A stretch of 64,000 nucleotides of DNA from NCBI RefSeq assembly GCF_040958095.1, contig NC_091193.1:24296401-24360400 (forward strand), read 5' to 3'. This stretch comes from Procambarus clarkii (Eukaryota > Arthropoda > Malacostraca > Decapoda > Cambaridae). Shown here piece after piece: positions 12,001 through 23,532 of this stretch (the stretch's first letter is position 1; each line of letters opens with the position of its first letter). The position numbers and the translations under genes are program-made. A model generated the notes under the pieces. It made no database searches. It was not told the origin of the DNA and saw nothing but the letters and a program-made list of their open reading frames with translations.

Positions 12001-13199
12001 TATGACGTATTAGTGAGGTTAAGTTTGGAGGAAGGACATAAACGAGGCGTGGGAAGAAGCTGGTGTTTTTGTTGTCAGATGAATCACTCCACCCTGGTAA
12101 TAGAGGCTCATGTAGTTTACTGTATTATTGGTTTTCTGCAGCGTTGTCATGATGTATCGAGTGGAATGGCGTGAAATATGATGTTTTCTGCTTAGTTTCC
12201 TACATTTATAATCAGCTTTTATCAGTGATAATGGTTAGATATATGCGGGTAAGGTTAAGGTTTGGACATAATGACACTGGAGCATCCCATTCATTCTCGA
12301 TCACTGCTGCTTCTTCCTGTCTACACTATCTTCAACTCTCTGGGTCCATAGTACTCTATGTCTTCAATAATTGTTTGTCTTATAATGACTGACCTTTGAC
12401 AAATGCTGTAACATTATATAATTGAAGTTGTCTGAGTGTCCAGCTACTTGTAAGAATTTAATTTGTTTCAAAGCCATTCCAGAATAATGCCAGTGTAGTA
12501 GTAACCCTACATTTTGTTGTATTATATGATTTGAAGTAATTGGAAGGAAACAAACCATAGTGATTGATTACCTCAACACATTATCAGACCTTTCTCATCA
12601 TGACAGAATACTCAAAATACACTCTGAACAAACCACTGACAAGAGGCACGGTACTAAATCATTAAAAAATTGTTGACAACTAAAATATTCGCAGAACTGA
12701 ATCAAATTCAAATTTATCATTGAAGATTCCATATGAGAGGTGAGGTTCAATCTTGGGATGCAGCACAGTTACCTGCTCTCTCTCTCTTTCTCTCCATGTA
12801 TGAGTGCCATACTCATGTCTCCTTATCTGTTGGGGTTTATGTACATTCTGTACATAAATGTGTACCTTATGTACCTGCTGGCTTGTGAATACTCACAGTC
12901 TTGTAGCACAGTGGTCTATGTCATTGACTCACAATCAAGGGTCATGAGTTCAGGTTCTGGGAATGACAGATATGATTGTGCATTGTTCCATTCATCTAAT
13001 GACTGTTCAACTAGCTATAAATAAGTACCCAGGAGTTGTGGCAACTGTTGTGGGCGGCACCTGGGGAAAGGTCAGTAGTTGGCCCAGGGGGACCTTGATA
13101 AGTTTATGAACAGGCTTCCTTTCACTAACAGTGGGAACAAAAAGTCTCCTCTGACATTATGTAGGTTGGTTTCTCCTTGCTTGTGGAGTCAAACATGAC
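9031..13199. other. Unannotated stretch, no gene recognised
   Basis: About 4.2 kb of A/T-rich sequence. Small open frames (for example 9188-9484, 10579-10797, 12740-13024) have no recognisable domain, no splice context and no repeat partner in the window. A C-run lies at about 10903-10914. It may be ordinary intron or intergenic DNA. Confidence 0.5.
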
Positions 13200-13345
13200 G
13201 TTCTGTAGCTGATTCAGGTAGCCAGAGGGATGTTAGCATGGATTTCATTCCTCTTAACCTTCATAGGAGCTGCCTCATATGGGACAATAAGCCTTCTGCA
13301 ATTTCCTTAATTCTTTTGTTTATGTTCTTACGCTTGACATGCTCC
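13200..13345 (+). repeat. Dispersed repeat, diverged copy of the unit at 43428-43590
   Basis: AGGAGCTGCCTCATATGGGA, AATAAGCCTTCTGCA and TTTATGTTCTTA match, in order, the reverse complement of the unit at 43428-43480 (AGGAGCTGCCTCGTATGGGC and so on) with scattered substitutions. Confidence 0.65.
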
Positions 13346-13589
13346 CACAAGACCCAAAAGAGGTGGACACCAAAGAGACACTAGATGCCAAGCACTGTGC
13401 AACTCCCTGGGAAGTGGATCTCTGTCTGGCCAAACTCATAGTGAGGACATGCGATCTGCTAACCTTGTGTGAACTATAAGGCAGTTGACACTAGGTGAGG
13501 ACCCACACCCAGTCAACCACATAATTGAGGAGTTGGCTATCATCCAGTCCACTACATTAGGCCTTGTATGTTTACCAACCCCAGTAAAC

Positions 13590-13940
13590 TATCTGTGACA
13601 GTCTAAAAATCCCCTTTCACTAAAAGCAGTACTGCCTCGACTGGGGTGGTGCAGATCCTGGAGAAGGGGCAGTGAGCTGCTGATGTCTCCAGGTAGATGG
13701 TCTTGTGATATAACCGACTTTGGGGAGCAGCTGCCAGAGGGTACCTGGATTGTACCTGGGTGGGGTTCTGGGGGTCCTACTGCCCAAGCCCAGCTTAGGG
13801 GGCAGGCTTGGCTTGTGAGAGCTTCATCCAACAGGCTGCTGGTTAACTGTTGCTTGGCGGTTTCTTCATTAGCTAGTAGAAGAAAATTATCCTGCATTGA
13901 TCCTAAGGGATTGGAGGCTAAAATTTTCAGGCATGTTAGC
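13590..13940 (-). mobile_element. Diverged LINE-A-type 3' end
   Basis: On the reverse strand the text around LLDEALTSQACPLSWAWAV and PPEPHPGTIQVP aligns with the LINE-A tail (LVDQTLTSQAW and the downstream CAGAACCCCATC tail). The stretch before it, QDNFLLLANEETAKQQ, corresponds to the KLDVFLQGV region. It is old and non-functional. Confidence 0.6.
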
Positions 13941-14040
13941 ACTATTTGAGTGTGTCAGTCAGTCATTCTGGAAGTTTTATGTACAGCATTAGGAAGTATG
14001 GCTCCAATACGCTTCAGGCCTACAAGGTCACATTGGAGGC

Positions 14041-14084
14041 TTGTCTGATATATTGGCAGGTGCACCTGCCAATATATCAGACAA
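14041..14084. repeat. Perfect 44-bp palindrome, no spacer
   Basis: Each 22-bp half is the exact reverse complement of the other: it begins TTGTCTGATATATTGGCAGG and its centre is TGCA. Homology to DIRS copy B begins only about 25-30 bp downstream, so the palindrome sits at the left boundary of DIRS copy A. Confidence 0.95.
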
Positions 14085-15049
14085 ATTTTCTTTGACTTTG
14101 TATTTTTTACGAGGAACAATGGCCTATAAGACACCCTCGTGTAGTTGGAAGCAGTCTATGTCTGCCTTCCACAAGGTCAGGCACCCAGAAAGGTAGGAAT
14201 CCCAACACAAACTACAGCTGGTTAAAAATTGCAAACCAAAAACTAAACGAGCAGGCAGAACGTCCCCAAGAGAAAACAAGCAAACAAGCATGATGTCACT
14301 ACAGCCGCGGTACCACTGTCTGCGCAGCTCCCCCCTCCTTGGGATGGGGAAGGGGGAGCCCCAGACCTCCTATGCCAGCTACCCAACCCCAGTTCTGAGG
14401 CTGTTGTGTTGAGTGGCGGTCAATCGACACTGGCTCCCATCCTTGAGCAGTGCTGTGCCTTGTGGTGATGTGCTGCGGTGTGGTGGTGTGCGAGTTAGGT
14501 GTAATTCAAGAAGTACTGGGGCTGCATGCACCTAGGAGTCACCTTCCCTAGGTGCCCTGTAAGTACTGCCCTTGAAGTTTGAAGTTACCTTACACAAACT
14601 GTTTGAGGACTACCTCTGCAAGGTTCTTTCGCTGCTTGGTGATTCCCCGCCCTTGGGGTCAGCTGGGGTTTTTCCTACCACTATTTGGCTTTGGGTAGGA
14701 GGTAGTATCATCGCTGGCTGGGGCTCAAGGTACTGTGCAGCTGTCTTATATTGCGCTTAGCGGCTTGTTCTGTTCCTTCTAGAGACATGCTTTTACGGGG
14801 CATTTCTTTTCTTTTCTTTTGCCTGGTGGGGGTCTGCCTGGTGTGGGTTTAGGACCACTTGTACTATTTTGGTGACTCTCTGCTAGGTCCCCATGATTGC
14901 ACACATTACAGGGGTTCAGCTTTTGTTTGTTTGTTTGGTAGTTCTGGGATAACCGGTTAGCAGTACCTTGCCTGGGCTTCCCTTAGCAGTCAGCTCAGTC
15001 AGTCAGTCAGCTAAGGGGCCCTGGAAACCCCATTGGGGCTCATTGGTCC

Positions 15050-16015
15050 AATAGATGCGTTCTCTGAGTCCTGTCTCGCTTCGTGCGAGTTTGAAGGTTG
15101 CTCTGTCCCCTTGTCTCAGGGTAACACTCACCCGGATTGTCCCGGAGACTCAATTCGAGTGTCTCACTCTTGACATGGAGTCCTGTGAGTAGTGTTCCTT
15201 GCTTGTACTCCAGTTCACCCAGTCCTCTGATACTGATATTTGGGTGCAGGCAGCTTTCGCATTGCATGCGAAGTTTAGGTTGCTGCAACGCACTTGGTTG
15301 GTTGCCTTTCCAGATGCCCCACAGCTGCCTCGCTTGGATTATAAGGACCCAGACTTGGGGGCGTTAGTTGCCTCAACTTTGGTTTCACCCGCGCCTCTTT
15401 GTCATTTCCCTGCTGTAGTTCATCCTCTCCCCTTCCCCATGCTCCTGACTCCCAAACGTCTGAGGGTTTCGGAGTCGGGGCAGGGTGGTGTGAGGCTCAG
15501 GTGGCTTCGGGGACTGCCTCTTCTGGATCAGCGGCAGAGGCATTTGAGCCTGTTCCTCCTGCTGGGGCTTTCGGGCCGTGCCAGCGAACCCCCTTCTTCC
15601 CTGCTTTACTGTTGGACTTTGCCTTTTCTCCAGTGGCAGAGGATTTGGAGGACAGCTTTGCCCCGAGTCCTGATGTGGAGGATCCCGGGGCTGGGGAGGA
15701 GTTGACTTGTGGGGCTTGGGTCCCGTTTGACCTCGCTTGGATGCTGGTAAGCTATGCGTGGAGCTTGTTGTTACAGGGGAAGGGGTTTTCCTATCCACCC
15801 TCCCTGTATGAGTTTGATATGGGTTTGGCTCCTCTCTGGGTTCAGTTCCGGGTTCCCTTGGGTTCCTGGGTTCCTCCTTCCGGAGGTTTTCTGCTTCCCG
15901 CATTCCCCTTCGGAAGGTGCGGGGCCCTTGTGGCTTACCTCTTGCAAGAAACAGATTATGCCTTGATAATGAATCCTTTTTCTGAGTTTGGTTCCTCTTT
16001 TCCTTACTGAGTGCA
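15050..16015 (+). pseudogene. DIRS copy A ORF1 (Gag-like)
   Basis: Structural ORF1 of the DIRS element. The start region encodes CEFEGCSVPLSQGNTH, paralogous to a Cys/His-rich segment in copy B (CEVDGCSVPFSQGVNH). This suggests a small zinc-binding module. A long frame follows with acidic and proline-rich text (AFEPVPPAGAFGPCQ, EDLEDSFAPSPDVEDPG) and a better-conserved end (YSWxLLLQGKGF-type, PPSLYEFDMGLAPLWVQFRV, ETDYALIMNPFSEFGSSFPY). A frame shift after the Cys-rich part and G-runs at 16143-16156 break the ORF. The role is inferred from position relative to RT and recombinase. No catalytic motif is expected. Confidence 0.6.
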
Positions 16016-16534
16016 TTACGAGGTGCAGGAGTCTTCCTGGCTGGTGGACTGCCCATTCTTTTCATTGGGGGCATGGCATGCGTTTTGTCGGATTTGCACG
16101 CTTGAGTGGCAGGAATTGACTACGATCATTCGGGTTTACCTTGGGGGGGGGGGGGGCGAGTTAGAGCACCTCAATGCATGCTTGTTCGCCCGTGCTTCCT
16201 TGTGATGTCAGCCAGGTGCAGCTTCATGTGCAGGTTCTCTCCCTTTCAGCGTCTGGTCAGTGAGGAGGCTCATGGAGGATGTGGAAGAGCTGGGTTCCGG
16301 GCCAGCGTCCGGTACATTTGCCTTGGCGGCTCGGGCGTCGGGTGCTCTGTTGAAGTTGTTTGCGCCGATTCTGAATGAAGTGGTGTCTCTGTTCTTTGCT
16401 TCTTCCCTCAATTGCCAACAGGTGGTGCTCGTCCACTCTTTGGAATCTGCTTGGGCCCTGGCTCTTAGATTTTCATCCCCTTTTTGTCCATTGCTATTTG
16501 CTGAGTCTACAGTGGTGTATTTTCTGCAGGCAGC

Positions 16535-16984
16535 TTCGTAGAAAGGAGACAAGAGAGATATCAAATAATATACACGTGGAAAATACTGGAGGGCCAGCCA
16601 GGTTCCAAATCTACATAGTAAAATAACAACATATTGGAGTGAACGATATGGAAGAAAATGCAGAATAGAACCAGTGAAGAGCTGGGTTGCTATAGACACA
16701 ATCAGAGAACACTGTATAAACATCAGAGATCCACGGTTGTTCAACATCCTCCCAGTGAGTATAAGAAATATTGCCGGAACAACTGTGAACATCTTCAAGA
16801 GAAAAGTAGATAATTTTCTCCAAGGAGTGCCGGATCAACAGGGCTGTGGTGGATATGTGAGCCTGCGGGCCGCTCCAAGCAACAGTCTAGTGGACCAAGC
16901 TCTCACAAGTCAAGCCTGACCTCGGGCCGGGCTTGGGGAATAGAAGAACTCCCAGAACCCCATCAAACAGGTATCAAGCAGGGG
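16535..16984 (+). mobile_element. LINE-A 3' fragment (copy 4) nested in DIRS copy A
   Basis: The host text breaks after GCAGGCAGCTT (copy B continues TGGCTAGTTGC) and resumes at CTAGTTGCC near 16985. Between them is the LINE-A end: RRKETREIS (the YSLERRRE region), then the ATTGCCGGAACAACTGTGAA segment and the CCGGATCAACAGGGCTGTGG tail, finishing near CATCAAACAGGTATCAAGCA. It is 5'-truncated and shifted in frame. Because it interrupts the DIRS copy, it is younger than that insertion. Confidence 0.9.
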
Positions 16985-18360
16985 TCTAGTTGCCGGCCTA
17001 TGTCCTATGTCGGACTTGTTGGTTCTCCGGGGGGGAGGGGGGGTCCTGCTTGGAAGGATCGTTCCAGGGCTTGGGGTTCCTTGTGTCGTTGTAAGCCAGT
17101 GGTGCCAGATTCGGGGCCGGCCTCTCCTGCAGAGCCATCGGCGTCTGGTCCGGGCAGTGCCTGCTCTGAGCGTCAGTTGGGCTCTCGTAAGGGTCATCGG
17201 CCTTTTCACGGTTCATCCCATTGGCGCGGCGATAGGGGTGAGGCTCGCACTGTTTGCCCTTGCCTGGTCCCACAATTCGTACTCATTTTGAGTTGTTTCC
17301 TTGGGCCTGAGGTGACGTTGGGTGTCGCGTGTGTGCTCACCAGGGATATGGTTCTTTCCCAGCTCGCCAGATTCGGGTTCTTGGTGAAATGGAGGAAGTC
17401 CCATTTGGTTCCCTCTCAGGTTCTGACTTGGCTGGGTTTTGTGTGTGACTCTCGGACCGCTTCCTTGTCTCTCCCTCCCGCGGCATTGCTGCAGCTGTAG
17501 TCCCGCCTTCATCTGTTTTGGGGGGCTCCCGAGACACTTGTTGGTTGTTCGAGCAGCTGTGTGGCAGTCTGAACTTTGCCATGCTGGTCTACCGTCGGGC
17601 TCACAGCAAGGTGCGGGAGTTTGCGACGGTGTGGCTTTCGCTTCAGAGGGTTTGCGTCGCATGTGGATTGACAATCCGGCTTCATTCGGACTGCTCCCCA
17701 GTGATTCCTTGTCTGAACTGCAGGGCTTCGATGAGGGCCTTGGTTCTTTGTGGCTGGTTATTTCAGGTGACTCGTCTGCTGAGTTCTCGGGGTTTGGCTC
17801 TCCTGGTGGTTTATATCCAGGGAGTGTCCAGCGTCTTGGCAGATGGCCTGTCCCGCTTCATTCACCTGTCCATGGAATGGATATTCGATGCCGATCGTTC
17901 CATTGGCTCTGCCAGATGTTTGGGCACCCGAGTTGGACCTCTTCATGACGGCCTGGTTGAGGCGTTTTCTGGTATATGCGGTGCCCTTCCCCGACTGCAA
18001 GGCCATTGGGGTCGATGTCTTTCGACTGGACTAGCTGTGGTGGGGTTACCTGTACTTGTTCCCCCCGGTTCGGTTGTTGCTCCATGTCCTGGCTCACTTG
18101 AAGACTTAGCAAGAGAGTGTAGTCCTCTTGGCTCCTTGGTGGCCAGTTCAGCCCTGGTTTCAGGCTCTTCATGCTCTGTGTCTGAACCCAAGGGTCTTCC
18201 TGTGACTCCGCCTCTTTCAGCAGATCGGTCCGGTCCGGTACATGGCTGGTACGTTGTTCTCCTACGATCTTCATGTCTAGTCTTTTTGATGTGGGTTTAT
18301 CACCATTTGTATGATGTTCAGGTGGCTTCGTTGATGGTGTCTGCGAGTTTCGTCTCGGCA
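16985..18360 (+). pseudogene. DIRS copy A RT/RNase H ORF, gutted
   Basis: It aligns with copy B ORF2 but jumps from text around 17300 directly to RDMVLSQLARFGFLVKW (B: at about 25739). The RT core with its catalytic Asp motif is therefore missing. A second gap removes the RNase H catalytic start, between the GGGGGGCTCCCGAG text and YRRAHSKVREFA. The later region is clear: VSSVLADGLSRFIHLSMEW, the FDADRSIG segment, and DVFRLD-type text followed by PRVF-type ends, as in other DIRS ORF2 proteins. Several frame changes are present. It cannot reverse-transcribe. Confidence 0.8.
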
Positions 18361-18369
18361 GTAGTATAA

Positions 18370-19290
18370 AGTTTCCGTGCGGTTCTTTCGGCACTTCTTG
18401 ACTCTTTGTAGGTTGTCTTCGATTTCTGATCGGATTGTTTTGTCCTTTCTCTCTTGGTTGTTTCAGGACCGTCATCTTATGCCGATTACTGTCGCCTCGT
18501 ATTGTGCGGCGCTGGCGGAAACCGCTTCAGCTTGCATTCAGGGTGGATGTCACTTCTGCTTCATTCCGCATGCTTTCTTGGGCATTGTTTCACCTCCGGC
18601 CTGCTCATGCGCCGCCTGAGTCGTCCTGGTTGTTGGACTGGGTGCTCTCTTTTCTCTCTTCTCCTCGGTTTGTGGAGGTCCCTTCAGTTCAGGACTGCCT
18701 TTCTAAGGCTCTTTTTCTTGTTGGCATTGGCCTCGGGGGGGGGGGGGGGGTAGGGTCAGGGAGCGTCATGCTCTCCTCCAGTGTAGGGGTTTCTGCTCAA
18801 TTGGTCCTGTTGGTTGTTTTTTTCATTTGCAGCTGTCTCTTTCTTTTCTGGCAAAGAATGAGACTGCAGCTTTCTGGAGGGGTCCTTGAGTTGTTGATGC
18901 TTGGTTAGTTCGGCCGGGGGTGCATCATGTCTTGTGTCCGGTTGCGGCTCTTCACTGTTACTTGCATGCCACGGCCTCCGTGGCAAGAGATGTGCTTCAT
19001 GTTAACCCAGTTTCCCTTCTTCCCTGTTCCAGGGTGCAGGTCTCCCAGGTCGTCCACAGGATTATTCGGCCCCAGCTAGCCTGCGGTCTATCCTTGTGTC
19101 CACGATGTTCATAAGTTAGCGGCTTTGGCTGCTATTTTTCGTAATATGTCCTGAGCTGACTTTCGGGCACGAGGTTTTTGGAGGTCGAACAGGGTCCTGG
19201 CTACAAGGTACCTTGTTAATGTTCCTAGCCCTTCTCGGGCTTGTGTAGCCTTGAGTCGCAGGTTCATCAGTCATACTTGGCATCTGGAGA
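18370..19290 (+). pseudogene. DIRS copy A tyrosine recombinase
   Basis: Tyrosine recombinase that integrates DIRS circular DNA without target duplication. The N-terminal part reads LSWLFQDRHLMPITVASYCA (about 18440-18510). The core has LSFLAKNETAAFWRG, a VLCPVAALHCYLHAT block (about 18925-18975), QVSQVVHRIIRPQL, then VHDVHKLAALAAIFRNMS at about 19095-19151 and RARGFWRSNRVLATRYLVN ending near 19217. The expected HxxR box reads HDVH, so the catalytic Arg is His (19110-19112). A TGA at 19152-19154 replaces the usual Trp. The nucleophile Tyr is present (19209-19211). A G-run at about 18735-18749 shifts the frame. It is inactive. I saw no closer alternative than DIRS. Confidence 0.8.
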
Positions 19291-19393
19291 AGTTGTAGAG
19301 AATCTCAACATCATTTGGATCTGGGTAGCTGGGGAGCATTTGACCCATGGGATGGCAGTGCCCCAAAATCAACACCACTACCACATTCTGTGT

Positions 19394-20575
19394 TTAACCA
19401 CTGTGCTGCGCTGGCCAAGAAATCTTGTTTGCCCATTGCTGCGTCAACCAAGAAAGCACTTTTTTATTTTTCCATACACAGTCGAAACATGCTTGCAGTA
19501 GGTTGGGTACAAAATGGACTCCTGGAACCTCCAGTGAAAGGCAGCTATCGTGAAAAAATAATCCCAGATTTTCCCTAGGGCTGCTGGCAGGATCAGTTCT
19601 GAATGAGCAACCAAAGGTGGCACGCACTTCTGGCTCTCAATCCCTTGTTGGACACGGTGTTGAAAGATTGCTCTCCTTCAGTGAAATTCAGACCTTATTA
19701 TTTGAAGAACATAAGGGTCATGATATTGATGAAGCTAGGCACAATAAGGACCTAACACAAAGGTCGGATGCAAGTGCTACAGCAACGATGAAGATGATAC
19801 AGCTAACGTATCCAGTTGTAGCTGAATTGTAGTATTCCATGCTCACCCGTGTTATCTCCAATTTTTTTTTATACTGTAGATGATTCATAGATGAATCGTT
19901 TTCTGCGTTCAGTAATGATGTATCTGATACAAGTAGCATAGATGGACAATGTTGGTTTCTTTGATGATGTTTTCCATGGATCTTTTCAGTAATAGCTGAA
20001 TCTCTTCCAGAATACACTGTACCTTACAATTGATCTTTTTTTATAACTTTTTCAAGACTATTTTACACTTCACGAGTGTGGCTACATACCACCTACAGGT
20101 ACTAAAGCAAAGAGGGTACATGAATGCATTATTTGCAAGGACACAGAACGAAGAAACAGGAAGCGAAAATCTGTTTGTACCTGGTGTATCGAGAGCGAAG
20201 TCCCGCTGCTTCAATGATTATCTCGCACTCCTGAAGTACTGAGTGTGTAATACAGTGTGTTACTATGTAAATAATGTGTGAAACTGTACACATTGTAATT
20301 TTAGTGATTTTGAACAAGAAATATTGTAACAATAAACATTTATTGTGAACACATTACTGACATGTATCACAGTTCCATGGAACATTATGAATATTTGAAT
20401 GTATACATATTGTAAAGGACTCAAATATGTATCATATATGATAAAAAAAATTGCATTGGAATTACATAGAACAAATAATTGAAAATATATTTGTGGCAAC
20501 TCGCGGTGCTTGAATGGCCTGTGCGTGCCTGTCTTTGGGAGCTTCACGCACGGGCGACCAGCAAAATGATGATGT
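19394..20575 (+). mobile_element. piggyBac-like relic A, internally deleted
   Basis: It starts at a TTAA (19394-19397), the piggyBac target. The end TTAACCACTnnnCTGCGC is shared with relics B and C. The 5' part (to about 20020) and the 3' part (C-terminal transposase text) are joined with the catalytic middle missing. The right end is not sharp. The word GCACGGGCGACCAG near 20550-20565 is shared with relic B. Confidence 0.8.
20076..20242 (+). pseudogene. piggyBac transposase C-terminal Cys-rich domain, relic A
   Basis: Reads PPTGTKAKRVHECIICKDTE, then RRNRKRKSVCTWCIESEVPL, then, after a 1-2 bp frameshift, CFNDYLALLKY and a stop. The CxxC...CxxC spacing with a terminal CFxDYH-like end is the zinc-binding C-terminal domain of piggyBac transposases, which binds the element ends. 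The DDD catalytic domain is absent, so only end-recognition text survives. Relics B and C carry homologous ends (CVICKHTE, ICTWCTESEVALC). Confidence 0.75.
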
Positions 20576-21878
20576 TGTAATGACCGCTTACCCTGTCGTA
20601 ATAACCGCGGTCTCTATTGTAATAACCCGATGTTCCCCAGTATTAATCCTGTTATCTTGTTATCTCTCGTGATCGTAATATACGCTCTCTGTTGTACATC
20701 TCTGTCTCTCTTCACTCAATACCCCAGCTTAACACTGTTACAGTCCAGTATGACCCCTCACTGGACTGCCACGTATATAAGAGGAATATTAAATGAGGAA
20801 GATACACCAAGGACAAGGGTTATTCGCTTATTACTAATTATAAAATAAAAACCATTAAAGCACTGCCACCACCTTCCCGACCAACCATACCTGAATGTGT
20901 CGATCACCGATCCCCCAGGAAGGCAAGGAATCAGTAACCATGGGACTCCGGGTAATACGAATTTCAGTAATAAATTTTGGAAAATTAGTTTGTGTAATTT
21001 ACGTTACTAATTTAAATCCAAGGGCAACTTTAGTATCGATTAATTGTTAGGAGAACCTGGGGGGCTTCCAATACAACACCTAAAAATGACAAAGTAGCAA
21101 AATATATCAAAGGGGAGTTAAGTGAATACCACTGGACAAGCTATACAATTTATTTTATGAAACATGTAAATTAAGACAATTTGAACACATCACCTATTCT
21201 ATTCCCCTAGAGGCACAATGGATATTTACCGAGGACACAAAACTCAAGTGCTACTATACCTTAAATACCCGCACTACGGCCACGATGTTGATGGCTGCCC
21301 TCAGCCCCGAGGATACGGGCTTGCGGCCCCTGTTCCTAATACACTCCCAAGACACACTGATGAAATTTTGTTTTACCAGCTTATTGCTGGGAAGGATTAC
21401 TCCTCCCACCATCTACTACAGCCCCAGGGCTCCACCCATTATTTTGGCAATGGCCAACCATTTAACACGTAGGCCTGAGGTCTGGCTCTCTAGGGCCAAT
21501 AAGGACTTGGCCCTTATCTCAGGCCAATCACCTTCACTGATCTGTCGTGGAAAGCTACATGAATTCCTGAAGATTGAGTCAGCTCTCCCCAGCTAAAGAG
21601 AAGGGGGACAAGGCGCGTCTATGGAGCCCAGGCACCTGCGAGCAATGTTTACAAAACTGATAAATTATGTTCAAGCCTGTCTCCTCTAAGATAGCGAGTA
21701 GGGACATTTGACTCTGCCTCGTATGGGGAAGAGGCCGGTGAGAGGGGAAGAGAGGGAAATATCTGAGTGGGGAAGTTGAGTGGGAGAAGCCAAGGTATCC
21801 ACGACCACCCTACCCTCAGGTCAACCTCTTGACCCTGACAAATGGTCGACAAGGGGGGGGGGGAAGAGGAGGAGACGA
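20576..21878. other. No recognisable gene
   Basis: Mixed sequence. Two overlapping short frames at 21218-21596 show no domain or family. The boundary with relic A is uncertain. Confidence 0.45.
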
Positions 21879-22118
21879 ATGACGGCCACGGGGAGGGGAG
21901 AAGGAAGGAGGGGAGAAGGAGAGGAGGGGAGAAGGAGAAGGAGAGGAGGGGAGAAGGAAAGGAGGGGAGAAGGGAGAACCAATGATCTGAGCCCCAGAAT
22001 GACGGCCACGGGGAGGGGAGAAGGAAGGAGGGGAGAAGGAGAGGAGGGGAGAAGGAGAAGGAGAGGAGGGGAGAAGGAAAGGAGGGGAGAAGGGAGAACC
22101 AATGATCTGAGCCCCAGA
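21879..22118. repeat. Perfect 120-bp tandem duplication (2 copies), purine-rich
   Basis: 21879-21998 and 21999-22118 look identical base for base. Each starts ATGACGGCCACGGGGAGGGG, contains AGGAGGGGAGAAGG repeats and ends AATGATCTGAGCCCCAGA. Zero divergence means a very recent duplication or an assembly artefact. Confidence 0.9.
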
Positions 22119-22149
22119 TCATTACAATGTCACACGCCCCCTTCGCCAC

Positions 22150-22490
22150 GTCCCCAACCTTGAGGTTACCTTGAGGTGCTTCCTGGGCTTAGCGTCCCCG
22201 CGGCCCGGTCATCGACCAGGACTCCTGGTTGCCGGACTGATCAACCAGGCTGTTGGACACGGCTGCTCGCAGCCTCACGTATGAGTCACAGCCTGGTTGA
22301 TCAGATATCCTTTGGAGGTGCTTATCCAGTTCTCTCTTGAACACTGAGGGGTCGGCCAGTTATGTCTCTTATGTGTAGCGGAAGCGTGTTGAACAGTCTC
22401 GGGCCTCTGATGTTGATAGAGTTCTCTCTCAGAGTACATGTTGCACCTCTGCTTTTCAACGGGGGTATTCTGCACATCTAAATAGCTATT
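22150..22490 (-). mobile_element. LINE-A' 3' end
   Basis: A second tail family. It begins at an 11-bp tandem TTGAGGTTACC end, followed by GGGGCTTAGCGTCCCC-type text, ATGAGTCACAGCCTGGTTGA, GGTCGGCCAGTTATG and GTTGAACAGTCTCGGGCCTC. The same block recurs at 48678-49130 with a longer RT-coding part. The short tandem-repeat end again indicates a CR1/L2-like LINE. Confidence 0.85.
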
Positions 22491-23532
22491 CTGCAACACC
22501 AATAGCTAAACTATGTGGAATTTATTAGCTTTTCTGGGGGGGGGAGCCCCGTCGGCTCCCCAGAGCTATCCAGGCTGATATGTAACTATTTGCTTTCTGG
22601 CATCAAAGTGCATGGAGTCCTTGCCTACTGGGGACCACGAGCCAGAACCTGACCCCTTCAGAGAGGCACGAGGAGCAATGGCCTATAGGAACCCTTGTGT
22701 GGTTGGGAGCATTTTATGTCTGCCATCGATCGCCCAGAAAGATAGTTGCCCCAAAAACAAACCCCTGTTCTGGTGAAAATATTGCTACTGAAAGCCAAAC
22801 GAGTGGACAAAACTCCCCCAAACGAAAATTAGCAAAGGAGTATGACGTCATCACGTTGCCGTGCTGCTGTCAGCACAACCCCCCTCCCTCCCTGGGAGTG
22901 GGAAGGGGGAACCCCAGCCCCTCTTGCCAGCGATCCAACCGGCAGTTCCTGGCTGATGTGATACTGGCAGGTCGTGTGCCTTTGGCTCCTGTTTTGATTC
23001 CAGTTACTGTGCCTTGTGGCGTGGTCTGTCACTACAGGTGGTGTGTAAGCCAGGAGTAATATTCTATAGTACTTGGGCTGCATGCACCTAGGATTTCCTT
23101 CCCTAGGTGCCCTGTAAGTACTGCCCTTGTTTGCCTCTGGGTAGGAGGTAGTTTTTGCTACTGGTAGGGGCGCAGAGTACTGCACAGCTAGTTATCCCTA
23201 TTATAGCAGCCAGCTCTGTTCTGCCTGGGTACGTTGTCCTCTTCCGGGATTTTTCTTTTGTTTTTGTTTTCTTGCCTGGTGGGGGGGGGGGGAGGGGTCT
23301 GCCTTTGGTTGGTTACCCTCTATCTATACTTAGGGGAGTCTTTATATAGATATATATCTGTTCTTGGTGGTACCCCCTGCAAGGCCCCCGTGAGTGGACC
23401 CATCCCGGGGGTTCAGCTTTTAAAAGTTTGCTCGGTAGTTTTAGGCGCCGGTTCGCACCCCTGCCTGGGCTTCCTTTAGCATGATACCAAGGCTAAGGGC
23501 CCTGAAAAACCCTGCGGGGGCTCTGTGGTCTA

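Larger units (their letters stand above)
14100..19393 (+). mobile_element. DIRS-like retrotransposon copy A (internally deleted)
   Basis: It has the order of a DIRS element: non-coding 5' region, ORF1 (Gag-like), a remnant RT/RNase H ORF, and a tyrosine recombinase. From about 14109 it aligns with copy B, starting near 22670 (shared words include AGCACAGCGAT-free 5' text such as CTGCATGCACCTAGGA and CCCTAGGTGCCCTGTAAGTA). Compared with B it lacks about 0.5 kb containing the RT catalytic motifs and about 0.27 kb of RNase H. It keeps the recombinase that B has lost. A LINE-A tail is inserted at 16535-16984. Its right side abuts piggyBac copy A at the TTAA at 19394. Confidence 0.85.

Noticed and set aside
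15040-19300. Gypsy or BEL LTR retrotransposon
   Set aside because: The ADGLSR...EW block, the tyrosine recombinase with HDVxK and RYLVN, and the lack of integrase and protease identify DIRS instead.
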